Of a stretch of DNA of 53,518 nt, positions 9,905 to 21,879 are shown one piece after another (positions within the stretch are counted from its first letter, which is position 1; each line of letters begins with the position of its first letter). The DNA comes from Porodaedalea pini (lineage: Eukaryota; Basidiomycota; Agaricomycetes; Hymenochaetales; Hymenochaetaceae), in contig NBAY01000144.1 of NCBI GenBank assembly GCA_002794775.1, forward strand, positions 1 through 53,518, given 5' to 3'. The notes under the pieces are model-generated. The model worked only from the letters and a program-made list of their open reading frames with translations, was not told the DNA's origin and made no database searches. The translations under genes and the position numbers were made by a program.

Positions 9905-10311
9905 TGTTAGGCGGGAGTCCGGGAGACGACTCGGACTGGGCAGGCCTCGGCTGACTGTCGTCTGGGATGTGCTATACTCGAGCGTAGACTCGGGACACGC
10001 TTACTCAGACTAGGTCGTCACGGAGGTAAGAGGATTAATACACGACTAGACTAATACAAGGGGGACGAGTCTCACCTAGGTCGTCGCGGAGGTAAGAGGA
10101 AAAGCAGAACAAGGAGTTCATGTGATTCCTGAGACCTTATATAGCAACGACCGTGAGACTATATTACCTAACATTACATAATGAGTGGGAATGGAACAAA
10201 TGAAGGTTATATGAAGGGGGTGTGGGAAGTGATTAAAAGAAAAGGAAAAGGAAAAGGAAAAGGAAAAGGAAAAGGGGAAATAAAGAAAAGGTAAAAGTTC
10301 GAGTTCTGACA
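9905..10311 (-). repeat. Element A 5' LTR
   Basis: A 407-bp terminal repeat. Outside the AAAAGG tract it differs from the 3' LTR at about ten positions, and every one I could align is a transition at a CpG dinucleotide. It contains the promoter at 10100-10143. Confidence 0.95.
10100..10143 (-). promoter_or_regulatory. Element A LTR promoter: TATA box and predicted transcript start
   Basis: On the minus strand TATATAA (10143-10137) lies 33 nt upstream of GTTCTGCTTTT (10110-10100). That segment must be the mRNA 5' end if self-priming works as in Tf1. D has the same spacing (TATATAA at 43463, segment at 43496). The start site is inferred from this geometry. Confidence 0.65.
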
Positions 10312-10489
10312 TTATCTAATCCTTTCTATTTGAGCCCTTTCTAATGCCTTTGTTGCCTCAGTCTCTCTGACAGCAACAAAGATTGTTTTGTCCTGTCTGT
10401 CTTGTGGGCAAGTGTCAGCACTACCTAGGTGCCTTCCAATGTTTTTGTTTTTATCCTAAGAACTTTGGTTCCTCCTTTCACCTCAAAAA

Positions 10490-10932
10490 TGTTAGGTGGG
10501 AGTCCAGGAGACAACTTGGACTGGGCAGGCCTTGGCTGACTGTCATCTGGGACATGCTATAACTTGAGCAGGGACTCAGGACATGCTTACTCAGGCTAGG
10601 TTGTCGCAGAGGTAAGAGGATTAATACAATGTACTCTACTACAGGAGGGGGACGTGGTCTCACCTAGGTCATCGTGGAGGTAAGAGGAAAAGTAGAACAG
10701 GTGTTCAGATGTGATTCCTCTTCCTTATATACAGCAATCACCTTGTGAGAACCAGTTGCCCAATTGTCTAAAATTACATAAAGAGAGCGTAATGGAACGA
10801 ATGAAGGTCAGGTGCAAGGGAGTGTGGGAAATGATTGAAAAGATGGTTAAATATAATGGAAAGGGGGCGATTAAAATAAAAGAAATGGTAAAAAGGAAAA
10901 TAGAAGAAGGGGTGAAAGTTCGAGTTCTGACA
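10490..10932 (-). repeat. Element B 3' LTR
   Basis: A 443-bp repeat beginning TGTTAGGTGG and ending TTCTGACA, followed by TTA and a C-rich polypurine-tract complement. It is related to the LTRs of A, C and D. Confidence 0.93.
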
Positions 10933-13900
10933 TTACCCCCCCCTCAAGGTTGGGTGTCCCGACCAACCAAGATTGCGGTCATCTGGCTTGGTGTTGACAA
11001 AGAGTGGATGGAGTCATTGGCGAGGAATGTCAAGTTTTTGAGGAGCGCCAGGATGTTTTTGATAGAACTCAGTGATCGCCTCCTTTGCATTCTCACTGAA
11101 GTCCATCTCAGGCTGCCAAGTCGGTTCATTGTACCCGACCCACTTGATGAGGTACTGTAATTTTCCTCGGTGCAGACACGAGTCGATAACCTCTTCGACC
11201 TTATACTCCTCCTCATTGATGACGATGTCCGGTGGTGGCGGTAGCGACTGTTTCTGGCTTTCGAAGAACAGTTCAATGGCAGGTTTTAGCAAGGCCTTGT
11301 TGAAGATAGGGTGGACCTTTTTCCATTGCTTTGGGAGCTTGAGCTTGTATGCACTCGCTCCTACCTTGTCAATGATGTCAAAGGGGCCATACCACTTGTT
11401 GGCGAGCTTCTTCATTGGCGAATCTGTGCTGATGTTTCGTCTATCAAGGAAGACCTTGTCTCCAGCCTTGTATTCTACCAAAGCCCCTGCCATCTGGTCA
11501 TAGTAGCGCTTCATGTCCTCCACTGCCTTGACCAGATTGTCCTTCGCAACACGATGAGTCTCCTCGATGTGCTTTGCAAATTCTTCCACTGACATGTTAG
11601 CAGATGAGGTTCACATTTTGTCAAAGCTTAGAGGATGATGTCCTGTATTCATGTAGAAGGGAACATCTTTGTCGCTGAGTGTTCGTGGTTGTTGTATGCG
11701 AACTCTGTGAGGGGGAGCCAGTCTTTCCAGTCTGATTGCTGATGGTTAATGAAGAGCTGAAGGTACTGTTTGAGCTCTTGGTTAACTCGTTCTGTTTGAC
11801 TGTCTGTCTGCAGGTGGTATGCCATTGACAGGTTGCCCTTGATGTGCAGGAGTTTGTACAGCTCCTTCATCATCAATGCATCAAATTGTGTGCCTCGGTC
11901 ATGGATGATCTTCTTTGGTAGACCATGCAGGCAGAAGACATGGTCTCAGTACAATTGAGCCATGCCTTCTGCTGACAGTTTTGTCATCGTTGGGATTGCA
12001 TGCATCTGCTTCGAGAACCTGTCCACAAAGACACAGATTGTGTTATGTCCCTTCAAGTCTGGGAGCTCTCCAATGAGATCGACCATGATGATTTCTCAAG
12101 GTCCTTCAGGAACCGCATTCAGATGGAGTGGCCTTGACCTTGATGTCCTCAGAGATTTTGTTCACTGACAGCGATCACATCCTTGAACATACACTCAAAT
12201 GTCAGAGAACATTGATGCCCACCAGAAGTCCTGATGGACTAGCTCCACCGTCTTTGATGCTCCCGGATGTCCTGCCAGGACCAAGTCATGGCACTCCCGC
12301 AATACAGCCTCTTTCACCGTCGATGGCATGTATACCTTGCCCTTCATCCACCACAATCCGTCGACTTCCATCATACCTTGCCCTTCATCCACCACAATCC
12401 ATCGACTTCCATCATACCTGTCGGCCTCTCCAACTCGTCCTGCGCCCTCTGCGCTTCACCCACTCATTCCACCACCTCATCACACGATGTCTTCACCATC
12501 CCACAATTCAACCACTACTCCTTGATGAACATGACACTGTTGTTGTCAGCCTTGCCCTCATTGTAGCCTGCCTTGTGTGACAGCAGGTCTGCCTTGCCTA
12601 TTGTCTTCCCCGGCTTGTGCTCAAGGTGGAAGTTGAATTCTTTGAGTTCTGTCCTCCAGTGAGCTTGACGATAGCTCAGCTTCTGCGCCGACCTGAAGTA
12701 TGTGAGGTTGGCGTGGTCAGACCAGATCTTGATCTTGTGACAGGCACCAAGGAGGTATTGTCGCCATTCCTTGAGTGCCAAAATGATCGCGAGCATCTCT
12801 TTGTCGTAGATCTTGTAGTTTTGTTCCACTGGCAGGAGCACTTCAGACCAGTATGCAATTACCCTCCACTTGCCTTCCTGCTTCTGCAACAACATACCTC
12901 CAAGTGCAAAGTTTGACAAGTCTGCCTCTATGTGGAAAGGGCCCTTGTCATTGGCGATCGCCAGGACTGGAGGTGAGCTGAGATGATGCTTCAGCTCCTC
13001 AAATGCTTCCTGCTGTTTGGTCTCCCATACCCAGCCCTTCTTTCCCATCAGCAATGTTAATGGTTGGACCACCTTGCTGTAGTCCTTGATAAACCACCTT
13101 AGCCAGTTCCCCATGCCGAGGAACTTTTGAAGTTCCTTCAGGTTGCGTGGGGCGGGCCAGCTAGTGATCGCTTCCATCTTTGCCAGGTCCGCCTTAAGCT
13201 CACCATTGCTAATGATGTGGCCAAGGTATTTAACGACCTTGATGTGAAACTCGCATTTCTCTGGTTTTAGACAAAGGCCGTTTTCTCGAAGGATCTGAAG
13301 CATGCACCTCGACATCTTGATGTGCTCCTCGATGGTTTCTGAGAGGATCAGGATGTCGTTGAGGTAGACGATGATCAGGTTTGCATAGATCAGGTCCTTG
13401 AAGATGTGGTTGACGAAAGCCTGGAATGTTGCCGGCACGTTGCAGAGACCGAAAAACATCACCGTTGGTTCAAAAAGGCCCATGTTCATGTGGAATGCTG
13501 CCTTCCATTCATTGCCCTCACAGATCCAGATGTTGTAGTATCCCCAGTGAAGGTCAAGTTTGGTGATGAACTTTGCCTTCTTGACCTTGTCGATGAGTTC
13601 ATTGATGAGGGGGAGAGGATATTTATTCTTAATTGTACCCTTGTTGAGCTTTTGGTAATCCTGGATCGGGTGAAGGGACTTGTCAGCCTTCTTGATGAAG
13701 AAGAAGGGCGATGCCATTGGAGAGATTGACTTTCATATGTGGCCTGACTTCAAATTCTCCTCGAGGAACTCCTTCAGTGACTGCTGTTCCATTGGTGTCA
13801 GCAGATAGATCTTGCAGTCGCTAGGTTTGAAGTCGGGTTTCAGGTTGATGATGTGGTCCCAGGGGTGATGTTCTGGTAGCTTCTCGAATCCCTTCTCCAA

Positions 13901-14593
13901 GAAGATGCTGGCATAGTCATTGAGATATGCAGGCCAGGACGCCTTGTCCATTCGCACCTCTCACACCCTCCTCATCTCTTCCGCCTCACTCTCCTTTATT
14001 GCACACTCAGTCGGGCAGTGGGTGAATTCAATCAAACCTGACTTCCAGTTGACTTCCAGGTTGTGTCATCATAACCAATCGTAACCAAGGAAAATGTTCG
14101 ATGATGCAAGTGACGTCACCACAAGCACAATCCTTTCTTTATGGTGTCCGATGACTAGTTTGATGTCGATGTATTCTTTGATCAAGCTGGCCTCATTGTG
14201 CATGCCATTGGCATTGAGTACTGCAAGGGGATGGATGTAGCATTTCATCTCCAAGCTGTACTGTTCAACAAACCCTATGTCGATACACGACCCTGTGCAC
14301 CCTGAATCCACGAGGGCATGCACATCCACATCTCTTACTTCACCCACTACTCCATGATTGATGGTCAGGAGAAGGTCCAGCTGGTGTCTGCCAGTTCCTC
14401 TCATGAACAGTTGCTCATCTTCTTCATCTTCTTTCACATTGGTGGGGGCTTCATAATCAGAAAGGTCATCAACATCATTTGTATCTAGGTATTGTACAGA
14501 CGGTTGACTATATGTTATCAAGTCCAGATTTGAAGTCCCTTGTACTTCTCGGTCAGTCGCCCTGATGGCTACGCCTGACCACTCACAAAATCC
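10933..14593 (-). pseudogene. pol: Element B Pol, inactivated
   Basis: The same domain order as in A can be traced: protease (VDSGCTGS near 14305), reverse transcriptase, RNase H, integrase fragments and a chromodomain (YLIKWVGYNEPTWQP near 11135). It is broken by several stops and frame changes. A 41-bp tandem duplication at 12332-12413 shifts the frame in the integrase zinc-finger region. The RT active site reads YLND instead of YLDD, replacing a catalytic aspartate. The upstream heptamer is GGATTTT, so the frameshift signal is also lost. Confidence 0.9.
12332..12413. repeat. 41-bp tandem duplication inside element B
   Basis: Two adjacent copies, with one difference between them, start at 12332 and 12373. 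Elements A, C and D have a single copy. The unit is not a multiple of three, so it breaks the reading frame. Confidence 0.8.
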
Positions 14594-15642
14594 TGCAAGC
14601 CAATGACCTCTTTGTCATCACCTTCTTCCTCCACATAGTCCTCCACCATTGACCTCCGAGTGTCTACGACTTCCTCGAAGGCTGATTCCTTCATTGCACC
14701 TAGTTCATCAGCAAGGAGTCAACACTCGCCTGGCACCATCATCTGCAGCATGCGCTGCACGATCGTCTTTCCCTGTGGGCACTTGTCCTTAAAGTGACCC
14801 AGCTGGCCACAGATCCAGCATGCCTGTCATCATTGTGCCTCATTCATCGAGACATCCATCAGCTGGCCAGCGCCTCCAAAAGTGATTCCAGTCACATTGT
14901 GCTTGTCAACATGGGGGGCTGCGATTGGATGGTGAGGAGGCAGTGCCTGCTGTTGTTGTTGGCATGGTGAAAGTGGAAACACACGACCTTGTTGGATTGC
15001 TCGGATCTGCTGTTCACCCCAGTCAATCTCGATGGCCTTCTTCTTCCAGTCATCGTACATTGTCAGGACTGGTGTTGACCTCAACACTCCACGAACCACC
15101 TCAATGTTCATCACACACTTCAGGTGGTCACAGATGACACTGTCGTCTGTCAGCCCTGCCCTAGAGATAACCACATCAAGTTTCTGGAAAAACTCGTCAG
15201 CTGTAAGGTCCTTCTGGACCTTAGTTTGGAATTCCGCCAGCACCTTCTCCTTCCAGTTTGGATCGTTGAACAAGGCGTCAAGCCATTCCTGGAACCTGGT
15301 CCAGCTGTCTGTGAAACTCACGACACCATTTGTTGTGAATTCCTCAATGTAGTTTTGCACCCACGTTGCCGCATTGCCACCCTTGAGGTAGGAGAGGGTG
15401 AGGTAGATCTTGCTCGATGATGAGGGGTACCTCATAGGGTTTGCCAAGATGAAGAGAGTGATCTCGCATCTGAAGTCGAGATAGTCATTGCCACCAGCAA
15501 ATTCGTGTGGTCGGGCGACATCGATGTTGGGGGTCGGGGTGGCACCTTGACCAGTTGGGGTATTCGCCACCTGCACGGTGAAGATGCCTGCAACAATTGC
15601 TGCAATCTGCTCCAACTGTTGTTGGCTGAAGCTGGTTGACAT
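14569..15642 (-). pseudogene. gag: Element B Gag, inactivated
   Basis: Starts at the Met at 15642 and matches A Gag (IDVARPHEFAGG, YLKGGNAATW). An uninterrupted stretch of 270 codons ends at 14830 at a stop just before the zinc knuckle (CWICGQLGHFKDKC near 14820-14780), which is still visible in the same frame. The family stop is at 14569-14571. Confidence 0.88.
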
Positions 15643-16358
15643 TGTGGGTTCAGGTGTAGGTGTTGAAGGTTCAGGGGGGGTTGGTAGTGATGGGTCTCTA
15701 CAGGTCTCTCAATAAGGACCTGGGGTTGGAGTTAGACCAACAGTTGTCATTGATACCACAGGCGATGATGGGGTTGCCGGGTGCCATCTGAATCTGGTCG
15801 CGCTGTCCGGCTCTGTTGACTACCATACCTTTTGGATATTGCTCCACCAGAGCTCGTAGGTAACACCTTCCCTCGAGGTCGCAATGTATGCTTGTCATTC
15901 TTCGTCGAACTGGCTTGTCGACAGTAGGGCCTGATGCTGTTCCTCTGTGAGATCTATCTTGATTAAGAGGGTGGGAGAACAGGGATCAGTTGAATGTTCG
16001 ATGCAGGATTACACCAATGCTGAACGGGTTCGTCAGCGAAGTTGATGACGAGGCGTTAGGAGCTGAGCGAGATCACAAATGATAGTGTTGTTGACACTTG
16101 TACTCGTCTAGTTGCCCACGTCCACGTCAAGTGTGTGCTCCACCAAAGGCTAATGTGGAGCGCCAGGGTCGGAAGATGTCGGTTAGAAAGTTTACATAAT
16201 ACACAAACATCCAAAAATGTCTGGGCAGGGTTGAGGGTTGTCGTTTAGGGGGTTTACATGTCAAGTCCATCGAGGGGAGCACTCCTCTAGACTGAGTGAA
16301 GGCGACTCGACAGTGACAACATATGCTGGGGATGAGCCTGGGTGGGGTTCTGCTTTTA

Positions 16359-16800
16359 TGTTAAGTGGAGTCCGGGAGACAACTTGGACTGGGCAGGCCT
16401 TGGCTGACTGTCATCTGGGACATGCTATAACTCGAGCGGGGACTCGGGACACACTTACTCAGGCTAGGTCATCACAGAGGTAAGAGGATTAATACAATGT
16501 ACTCTACTACAGGAGGGGGATGCGGTCTCACCTAGGTCATCATGGAGGTAAGAGGAAAAGCAGAACAGGTGTTCAGATGTGATTCCTCTTCCTTATATAC
16601 AGCGATCACCTTGTGAGAACTGGTTGCCCAATTGTCTAAAATTACATAAAGGGAGCGGAATGGAACAAATGAAGGTCAGGTGCAAGGGAGTGTGGGAAAT
16701 GATTGAAAAGACGGTTAAATATAATGGAAAGGGGGCGATTAAAATAAAAGAAATGGTAAAAAGGAAAATAGAAGAAGGGGTGAAAGTTTGAGTTCTGACA
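16359..16800 (-). repeat. Element B 5' LTR
   Basis: A 442-bp repeat ending AGTTCTGACA at 16800, with a TATA motif upstream of the GTTCTGCTTTT segment as in A. Confidence 0.93.
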
Positions 16801-18260
16801 AGAAAGTTCCTTTTTTTCCCTCCTATGTCATTCCAAGGAGCTTTAATCCTATAACAAATCTCTATGTGCTACTTTAATGCTTCTATGAATTAAAATAGAG
16901 TTATACAGTCATTGAAGAGTGTGATCAGGCTTTGCTTCATGTATTAGTTTTACTTTACTCTTTGCTGTTACCATATCAGGTGAAATGAGTTGCTTGCTTG
17001 AAATACATCACAAAGCAAAAATCAGGTGTTCTTAATTAATCAGCTAAGGTCATCACTAGCATCATTAGTCTGCACTTCAATATCAATGCTAATTGGATTC
17101 CCATTGGAAGGGTGCTTCATATGTTGATGCAATGTGCAAACTTTGCTTGTTATTCTGGAAGAGACTCAGAGAGGCTATAAAACCCTTGCATTCACCCATT
17201 GGAGCATCAGAAACACTTGAAGCCCAGGTCAACACATTCATGATGTCTGACAATGCTGAACAAAACTACATCAAGATCCTTAAAGACTGTATGGTACATG
17301 TTTATAATCCAAGAATTGGTCACACTCATTCTTGTTGTAGGGTCTGCTGCCAACAAACTGGAAAATGAAAACACTCCTACAGACTCTGGAATCTATCAAT
17401 GTACCCATATGTGAACATGTTCTTCCTTCCTGAAAATCTGCTATAAGTGCTGAAAATTATCTCTAGTCTCTTTCTCCATTAGTAAACATTTTCAGGGGAC
17501 AACTCCAGGTCAGAATAGAATTGTGCAAATGATCTGTGAGAAGCTTGGAACATTAAAGCCCATGTCAATGCACCCCCAGAACCCTACTTCATATGACTTA
17601 GATGAATTGGATAGTTGTAAGAAATGTTTTGACTGCATACATTTAGGGAAAGAAAATTCAAACAAAGTATCTCATCCAGGGTTCAAAAAGACTACGGAAT
17701 GCAGAAACTTTCGCATTTTTGTTTATGAGTATGGCAATGAGTATAAGAGTATGCCGAAGCTTGAAGTGTTTGCATCACAATCCTTACCGATACCTTCATT
17801 CTCTTAGTCTTCATCAAGACAAAGCAAGAAAAAAGGTTCAAGAGTGAAGACAAGGCAGCTAAAAACATGGTCGAGGCTCTCAACATCCATCCTTCTGGTG
17901 GAGAACAATGTAGGCTCAATATTTCACACACACACTGTGTTCCGTGCTCAACATATCATAAACTACAGCTGGAAGCACAGCCAACCCTAGTTCTTCAGCC
18001 AACGGAGCAGGTGAGTTCCTTTCTGGAAAAGCAAATGCTATCAATTCTGATCACCCCAGCAAGATCAGGAAAGCGTAAAAGAACAAAAGAGACACACAAG
18101 AAAGACTCCAAACGCGTAAGTGTACAACCGTCATTGGATGAATGACATTAGGATAAGCACCTTTGTAATGCATTACGAGACTTATGCAATATAATATGCA
18201 TGAGAATACATTCCGTGTTGGGATTATTATAAAAAATAACATTTATTCTATTAGCAAATC
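16801..18260 (+). other. Relic repeat sequence related to 39780-40599
   Basis: Decayed sequence whose first 840 bp resembles the stretch just left of element C, so B and C sit in two copies of one older repeat. Short reading frames such as 17093-17368 (cysteine-rich end) and 17523-17807 were not recognised, and they are broken in the other copy. I call it an old transposon remnant with unknown product. Confidence 0.5.
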
Positions 18261-19270
18261 AGTACAGTAGCGTGACAATATACTAAGAGATACCGAAAAA
18301 TAGGTCTGGCGAGCAAGAAATCATAGCAAAGGAGAGCCACGCGGTTCATATTGGCGTATCAAGAAGCAGAAAGACAAAATATACCAGTGCGAAGCCAAGA
18401 TAAGTGGTCGTGCAGCCTCGAGCGATCACATCTGTTGTGAGTGCATCAGCGGCACCTGGACTCAGGAGCATCGAGTCCAGATGTGCGTTAATCACTACTC
18501 AGTGAGCTCCACATTGCATACAACGTCGTCTGCTTACTGACCCATATTTCCTTCTTGAAGAGCTCACCGCAAAACTTGCGCAACGACTTTGCCAAGACGA
18601 GAGCTGTATCTGCATCTCCATACTGCCAAGGCCAGCTTTCTCTAATTGTGCGCAGAGCTCCTGGCCATCATGCAGCGAGGGCTTGTTGAAAGATCCATCT
18701 AAACTGAAGTCAGAGTCAGAGACAGAGTCAGACTTCACATCCAAGTCATGTCTAAAATGTATGCTTTCTCCATCTGACGCTGGACCTCATGATCACTGTT
18801 GAAGTGAGACCGAACTCAGAAAGTCTTCAAGTGATGGTGCCACCCCAACGATGCTTTCGCAAATCACAAGCAGTTGCTGGAGGTTAATCTCGGCCAGTTT
18901 TAGTCTTGCAAGGCTCGGGGCAGCAGAGGACTCGGTGGTATTCTATGGGTACGAGCGTGCGTGTGCGAGCAAGAAATGACCAGTGGTGTAGATACTAAAA
19001 AGTGACACACTGGTTCGCATAGACAGCACTAGTCGTAGAGGACCAGAAGTGCTCTTAGGAACGCGAGTCGCCTCTAGGGCAAGGCCGAAACAGCATCGCG
19101 TCTTCCTCGCCTTTCAGCTCCTTGCGGATACTTGTTGCTGTTCTTCCTTCGTTTTGTCAACGAGTATAATTACCACGGCACACTAGACTATCGGATGTTC
19201 GAGAGTAAGTTGCACGGGTGAGTAGACGCTCCGGACAGCAATAGTCGAGAGCATGCCAGAGAGTGGGAGA
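18261..19270. other. Non-coding or unrecognised region upstream of P2
   Basis: No convincing gene. A minus-strand frame of 81 codons at 18499-18744 has an acidic, serine-rich start and an LCAQLEKAGLGSMEMQIQL-like helical stretch. It could be an exon remnant but was not recognised. Confidence 0.4.
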
Positions 19271-19407
19271 TTGTGAAAGGAAAGAAAGAGACACGTGTTG
19301 TCGACGCTGAGGCAGCATATATGTTCCCGATTTCTGAGCAGCTTCACACGATGCGACACGTTCTCGCCCTTCCACTCTTCGTTCTATCTACCACTGGACT
19401 CGACGCA

Positions 19408-20606
19408 ATGCCGCCTACAATCGCTATCGTTACTGCTGGTGCGATGGGCGCAGCCCTAGGCGCTCGTTTGGTCAGTGTAGGGCGCTGCACGGTGTACACA
19501 ACCCTCGCTGGAAGATCTCCAGCTACAGTTGAACGTGCTCAAAAAGCCGGTATGGTTGACCTGTCCCTTGCTGACCTATCCTGTCGTGCCGAATGGGTCT
19601 TGAGTGTCCTCCCCCCGAGCGAGGCGCATCACTTTTGCCGAGTCGTTTCCTCGCTACACGCTCTCAGCCTGGCGCTTCACGTAGGGAAGCCCAACGCGCG
19701 TGTTCGTTGATTGCAACGCGGTCTCTCCTGCCACCGCACGCAGCATCTCTTCGCTTTTCTCGGGAACTGGAATCGCATTCCTCGACGCGGGCATCATAGG
19801 CGGTCCGCCTAGCGAAGGGTACGATCCCACTATCTATGCGAGCGCCGATGCTGCCGACGCGGAGCATCTCGACGCGTTCGAGCGCTTCAATGAACTTGGG
19901 CTAAAGGTGCGCACGTTGCGTGATGAAGATGGTGTGGAAGGCGGTGGGGTGGGTGATGCAAGCGCTCTGAAGATGTCGTATGCGGTATGTCGTGCTCATT
20001 GTGTTTACCTATCATGAGATTTATGCTAAATTGTTCGATTGTATAGGGAATTACGAAGGGTGTAACAGGTCAGTCTGTGTCATGAAGCTAGAATACCATG
20101 GCTAACGACATAAGTAGGCCTCTTTTCCACTATGATCCTCGGTGTGTCCTTCTCTTCATTGTACCCTTTCGAGGATTCGATATCTCCTGACGAGGTCGTC
20201 CCCAGCCGCACATGCGTCATCGCCGCGCACTGCTTCTGCCCTCCTCTCTGAGCTGTCACTCAGTCAGCCAATCCTTCTCAAGCGCATCGGAATGAGCGTT
20301 CCGCCGATGATCTCCAAGGCATATCGCTGGGTTGGTGAGATGGAGGAGATCGCTGAGTTTGTCGATGCGGGGCTCTGCTCGGGTTCGAATGCTGCGAGTC
20401 ATCCGGATGTAGGCTCGGAACGTGTAAATGGGACAGGAGGGCGAGGAGGAACGCCTGGAGATGCATATCACGGGCTCGCTGCGCTATATTCGCGCGTTGC
20501 GAGCGAGCTTGCGCGGAATGGATCTGAGACTGGCGATATCCGCACGTTGCTTGACTTTGCTGGGGAGGCACATCGCGTACTCGAGTCTAGCCCTGGGTCA
20601 AAGTGA
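19408..20606 (+). pseudogene. 6-phosphogluconate-dehydrogenase-like protein, best copy P2 (probable pseudogene)
   Basis: ATG at 19408 opens an NAD(P)-binding fold (IAIVTAGAMGAALGARL), then VLSVLPPSEAHH, VFVDCNAVSPATA and FLDAGIIGGPPS. The C-terminal domain (GITKGVT, LFSTMIL, then SVPPMISKAYRWVGEM) ends at TGA 20606. The frame works only with introns 19985-20046, 20069-20117 and 20142-20205, which leave internal exons of just 22 nt and 24 nt. The family acts on beta-hydroxyacids with NADP and has a DUF1932-type helical C-terminus; the substrate is unknown. In the first exon an extra T in the TTTT run near 19635, compared with P1 and P4, shifts the frame, and a TAG follows in the restored frame before VFVDC. 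It is therefore a pseudogene unless these are sequence errors. It is one of four copies in the window. Confidence 0.78.
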
Positions 20607-21879
20607 ATACGATCTGTGAAGGACGAGACGTTGTAAGTATAATTGGCGAATCTGTTATAAGTAGTCGATGGCACGGTGTTGGATGTATGTTTGTTGTGTA
20701 TCTTCGAATTTCGAATTGTAGAAATATTATTTGATTGCGGGGCTTCTTAGCACTCGCTGTCCGCTCTTTTCGTTGAGATGACGAGAGTGAACTTCAATTT
20801 TAATTCACTGAAACGCACACCAAAGACTATATAATGAACCCCCCCCCTCCCCCCCTCACACCCCGGGCAACTCAATCCGTGTCTACAAGCGCAGATTCGA
20901 GTTCCAAGGGTGGGAGTTTGATTGACGCCAATAAACTACCACTAGTGCTTGAGCAAGGAGTGCACCATCCGAGTCTGGCAATTGGAGTACCCATAGAGAG
21001 CGGAATTCGGGAAGCTTGAGGCAGCAATTAATATTTATCGAGGGAAGCGAGAAGGCCAACGACCATAGAGTGCCCGCCTCAAGTACAGAGCCTCGATTGA
21101 AACGTGCAGAGGTCCCGGCCTAAGCGCGGTTGGATAAGTGCAACATGCGCCTCATCGCTGTGGTGTCTCACGTACTTTCCAATCACTTCACTCCAGCTTT
21201 TGACCCAATTAGTTCAGTTGTTTGCGGTATTCCGTCCACTTATCCATAGTACAGAAATACAGATACGGAATAGCATGGAAGAGGAGAAAGGTACAATCGG
21301 AGGGAACCACCGCCCCAATGCAGAAAGAGAAGGCAAAGATCAACAATCGAGCAGTGTGTCCGTTGAATGTTTATCGCAGCGCGGTCTGACAAGCCATATT
21401 TAGTCATTCCACCTCGAAAAAGACGAGACTGTGAGGATACTCACCGCTTTCGCGGATGAGGAGGGTGCAGATGCAGGTGCGGGGGTTGGGGCTGGGGCTG
21501 GGCTTGGGGATGGGACCGGGTCTGAATTGTTGCTCTTAGGCGGCTCGTTCTTTGATATCGAGGAAAGCTACATACGGACAGTCCTTCCGGTTTCTTTTTG
21601 ATTTTCCCTTTCGGCATGTCGATCTTGTTTCCCGGGAGAGCTAATCATAACTGTACCAGACATTGATATTGGGAATTTTGTCAAAAATTAATAATTGTTT
21701 CTTTGAGAGTCTGAAGGCACCTGTCCCATAGCATGGCACGAAAGCAAGAACTGAGATCCAGATACTAAGGTGAGTGTGATGGACTCGAGGAAGATGGGAA
21801 AACGAGCGATGGGAGACGACCGAGTCATCATGAGTTGCTTAGAACTTATAAGTTATAAGAGCTAATTCGCCGCACGGAG
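20607..21879. other. Region between P2 and the palindrome, mostly unrecognised
   Basis: Contains a C-rich tract at about 20839-20870 and a 61-codon frame (20834-21019) with a plausible but unrecognised segment, ANKLPLVLEQGVHHPSLAIG. The end nearest the palindrome is AT-rich. Confidence 0.45.
21440..21617 (-). CDS. Possible 5' end of a small hypothetical gene
   Basis: A minus-strand ATG at 21617 starts a lysine-rich N-terminus (MPKGKIKKKPEGLS). A second block in another frame is proline/alanine-rich (PSPAPAPTPAPASAPS) and ends at a GTGAGT donor-like site near 21460. Joining them would need an intron of only about 26 nt, so this may be a remnant. The function is unknown. Confidence 0.25.

Larger units (their letters stand above)
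4075..10311 (-). mobile_element. Chromovirus A: near-intact Ty3/gypsy (Tf1/sushi-type) LTR retrotransposon
   Basis: A full-length element on the minus strand, bounded by two LTRs (TGTTAG...TCTGACA read on the plus strand) and by the 5-bp target duplication TTATC (4070-4074 and 10312-10316). The order in its own direction is 5' LTR, self-priming site, leader, Gag, frameshift signal, Pol (protease, RT, RNase H, integrase, chromodomain), polypurine tract, 3' LTR. The coding part keeps frame throughout. From the 9181 Gag Met onward only three in-frame TGA codons are seen (8771-8773, 5787-5789, 5166-5168), with one more in the Gag leader. Its CpG content is far higher than in relatives B, C and D, which suggests it is the youngest of the four. 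The relationship rests on the domain order and on the C-terminal chromodomain. Confidence 0.96.
10490..16800 (-). mobile_element. Chromovirus B: decayed relative of A
   Basis: Complete in structure but not in coding capacity. It has a 3' LTR at 10490-10932, a 5' LTR at 16359-16800, a primer site at 16347-16357 (the same 11-nt complement as A, matching 16556-16566) and a polypurine tract next to 10933. Flanks are AAAAA (10485-10489) and AGAAA (16801-16805), a 5-bp duplication with one mismatch. The insertion site is confirmed by the related uninterrupted sequence at about 39770-39800. CpG content is strongly reduced relative to A and many codons have become stops. Confidence 0.93.

Noticed and set aside
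20834..21019. Small proline-starting protein gene
   Set aside because: The start lies in a C-rich tract, no family was recognised, and the frame is short. It is kept only as a note in the surrounding region.
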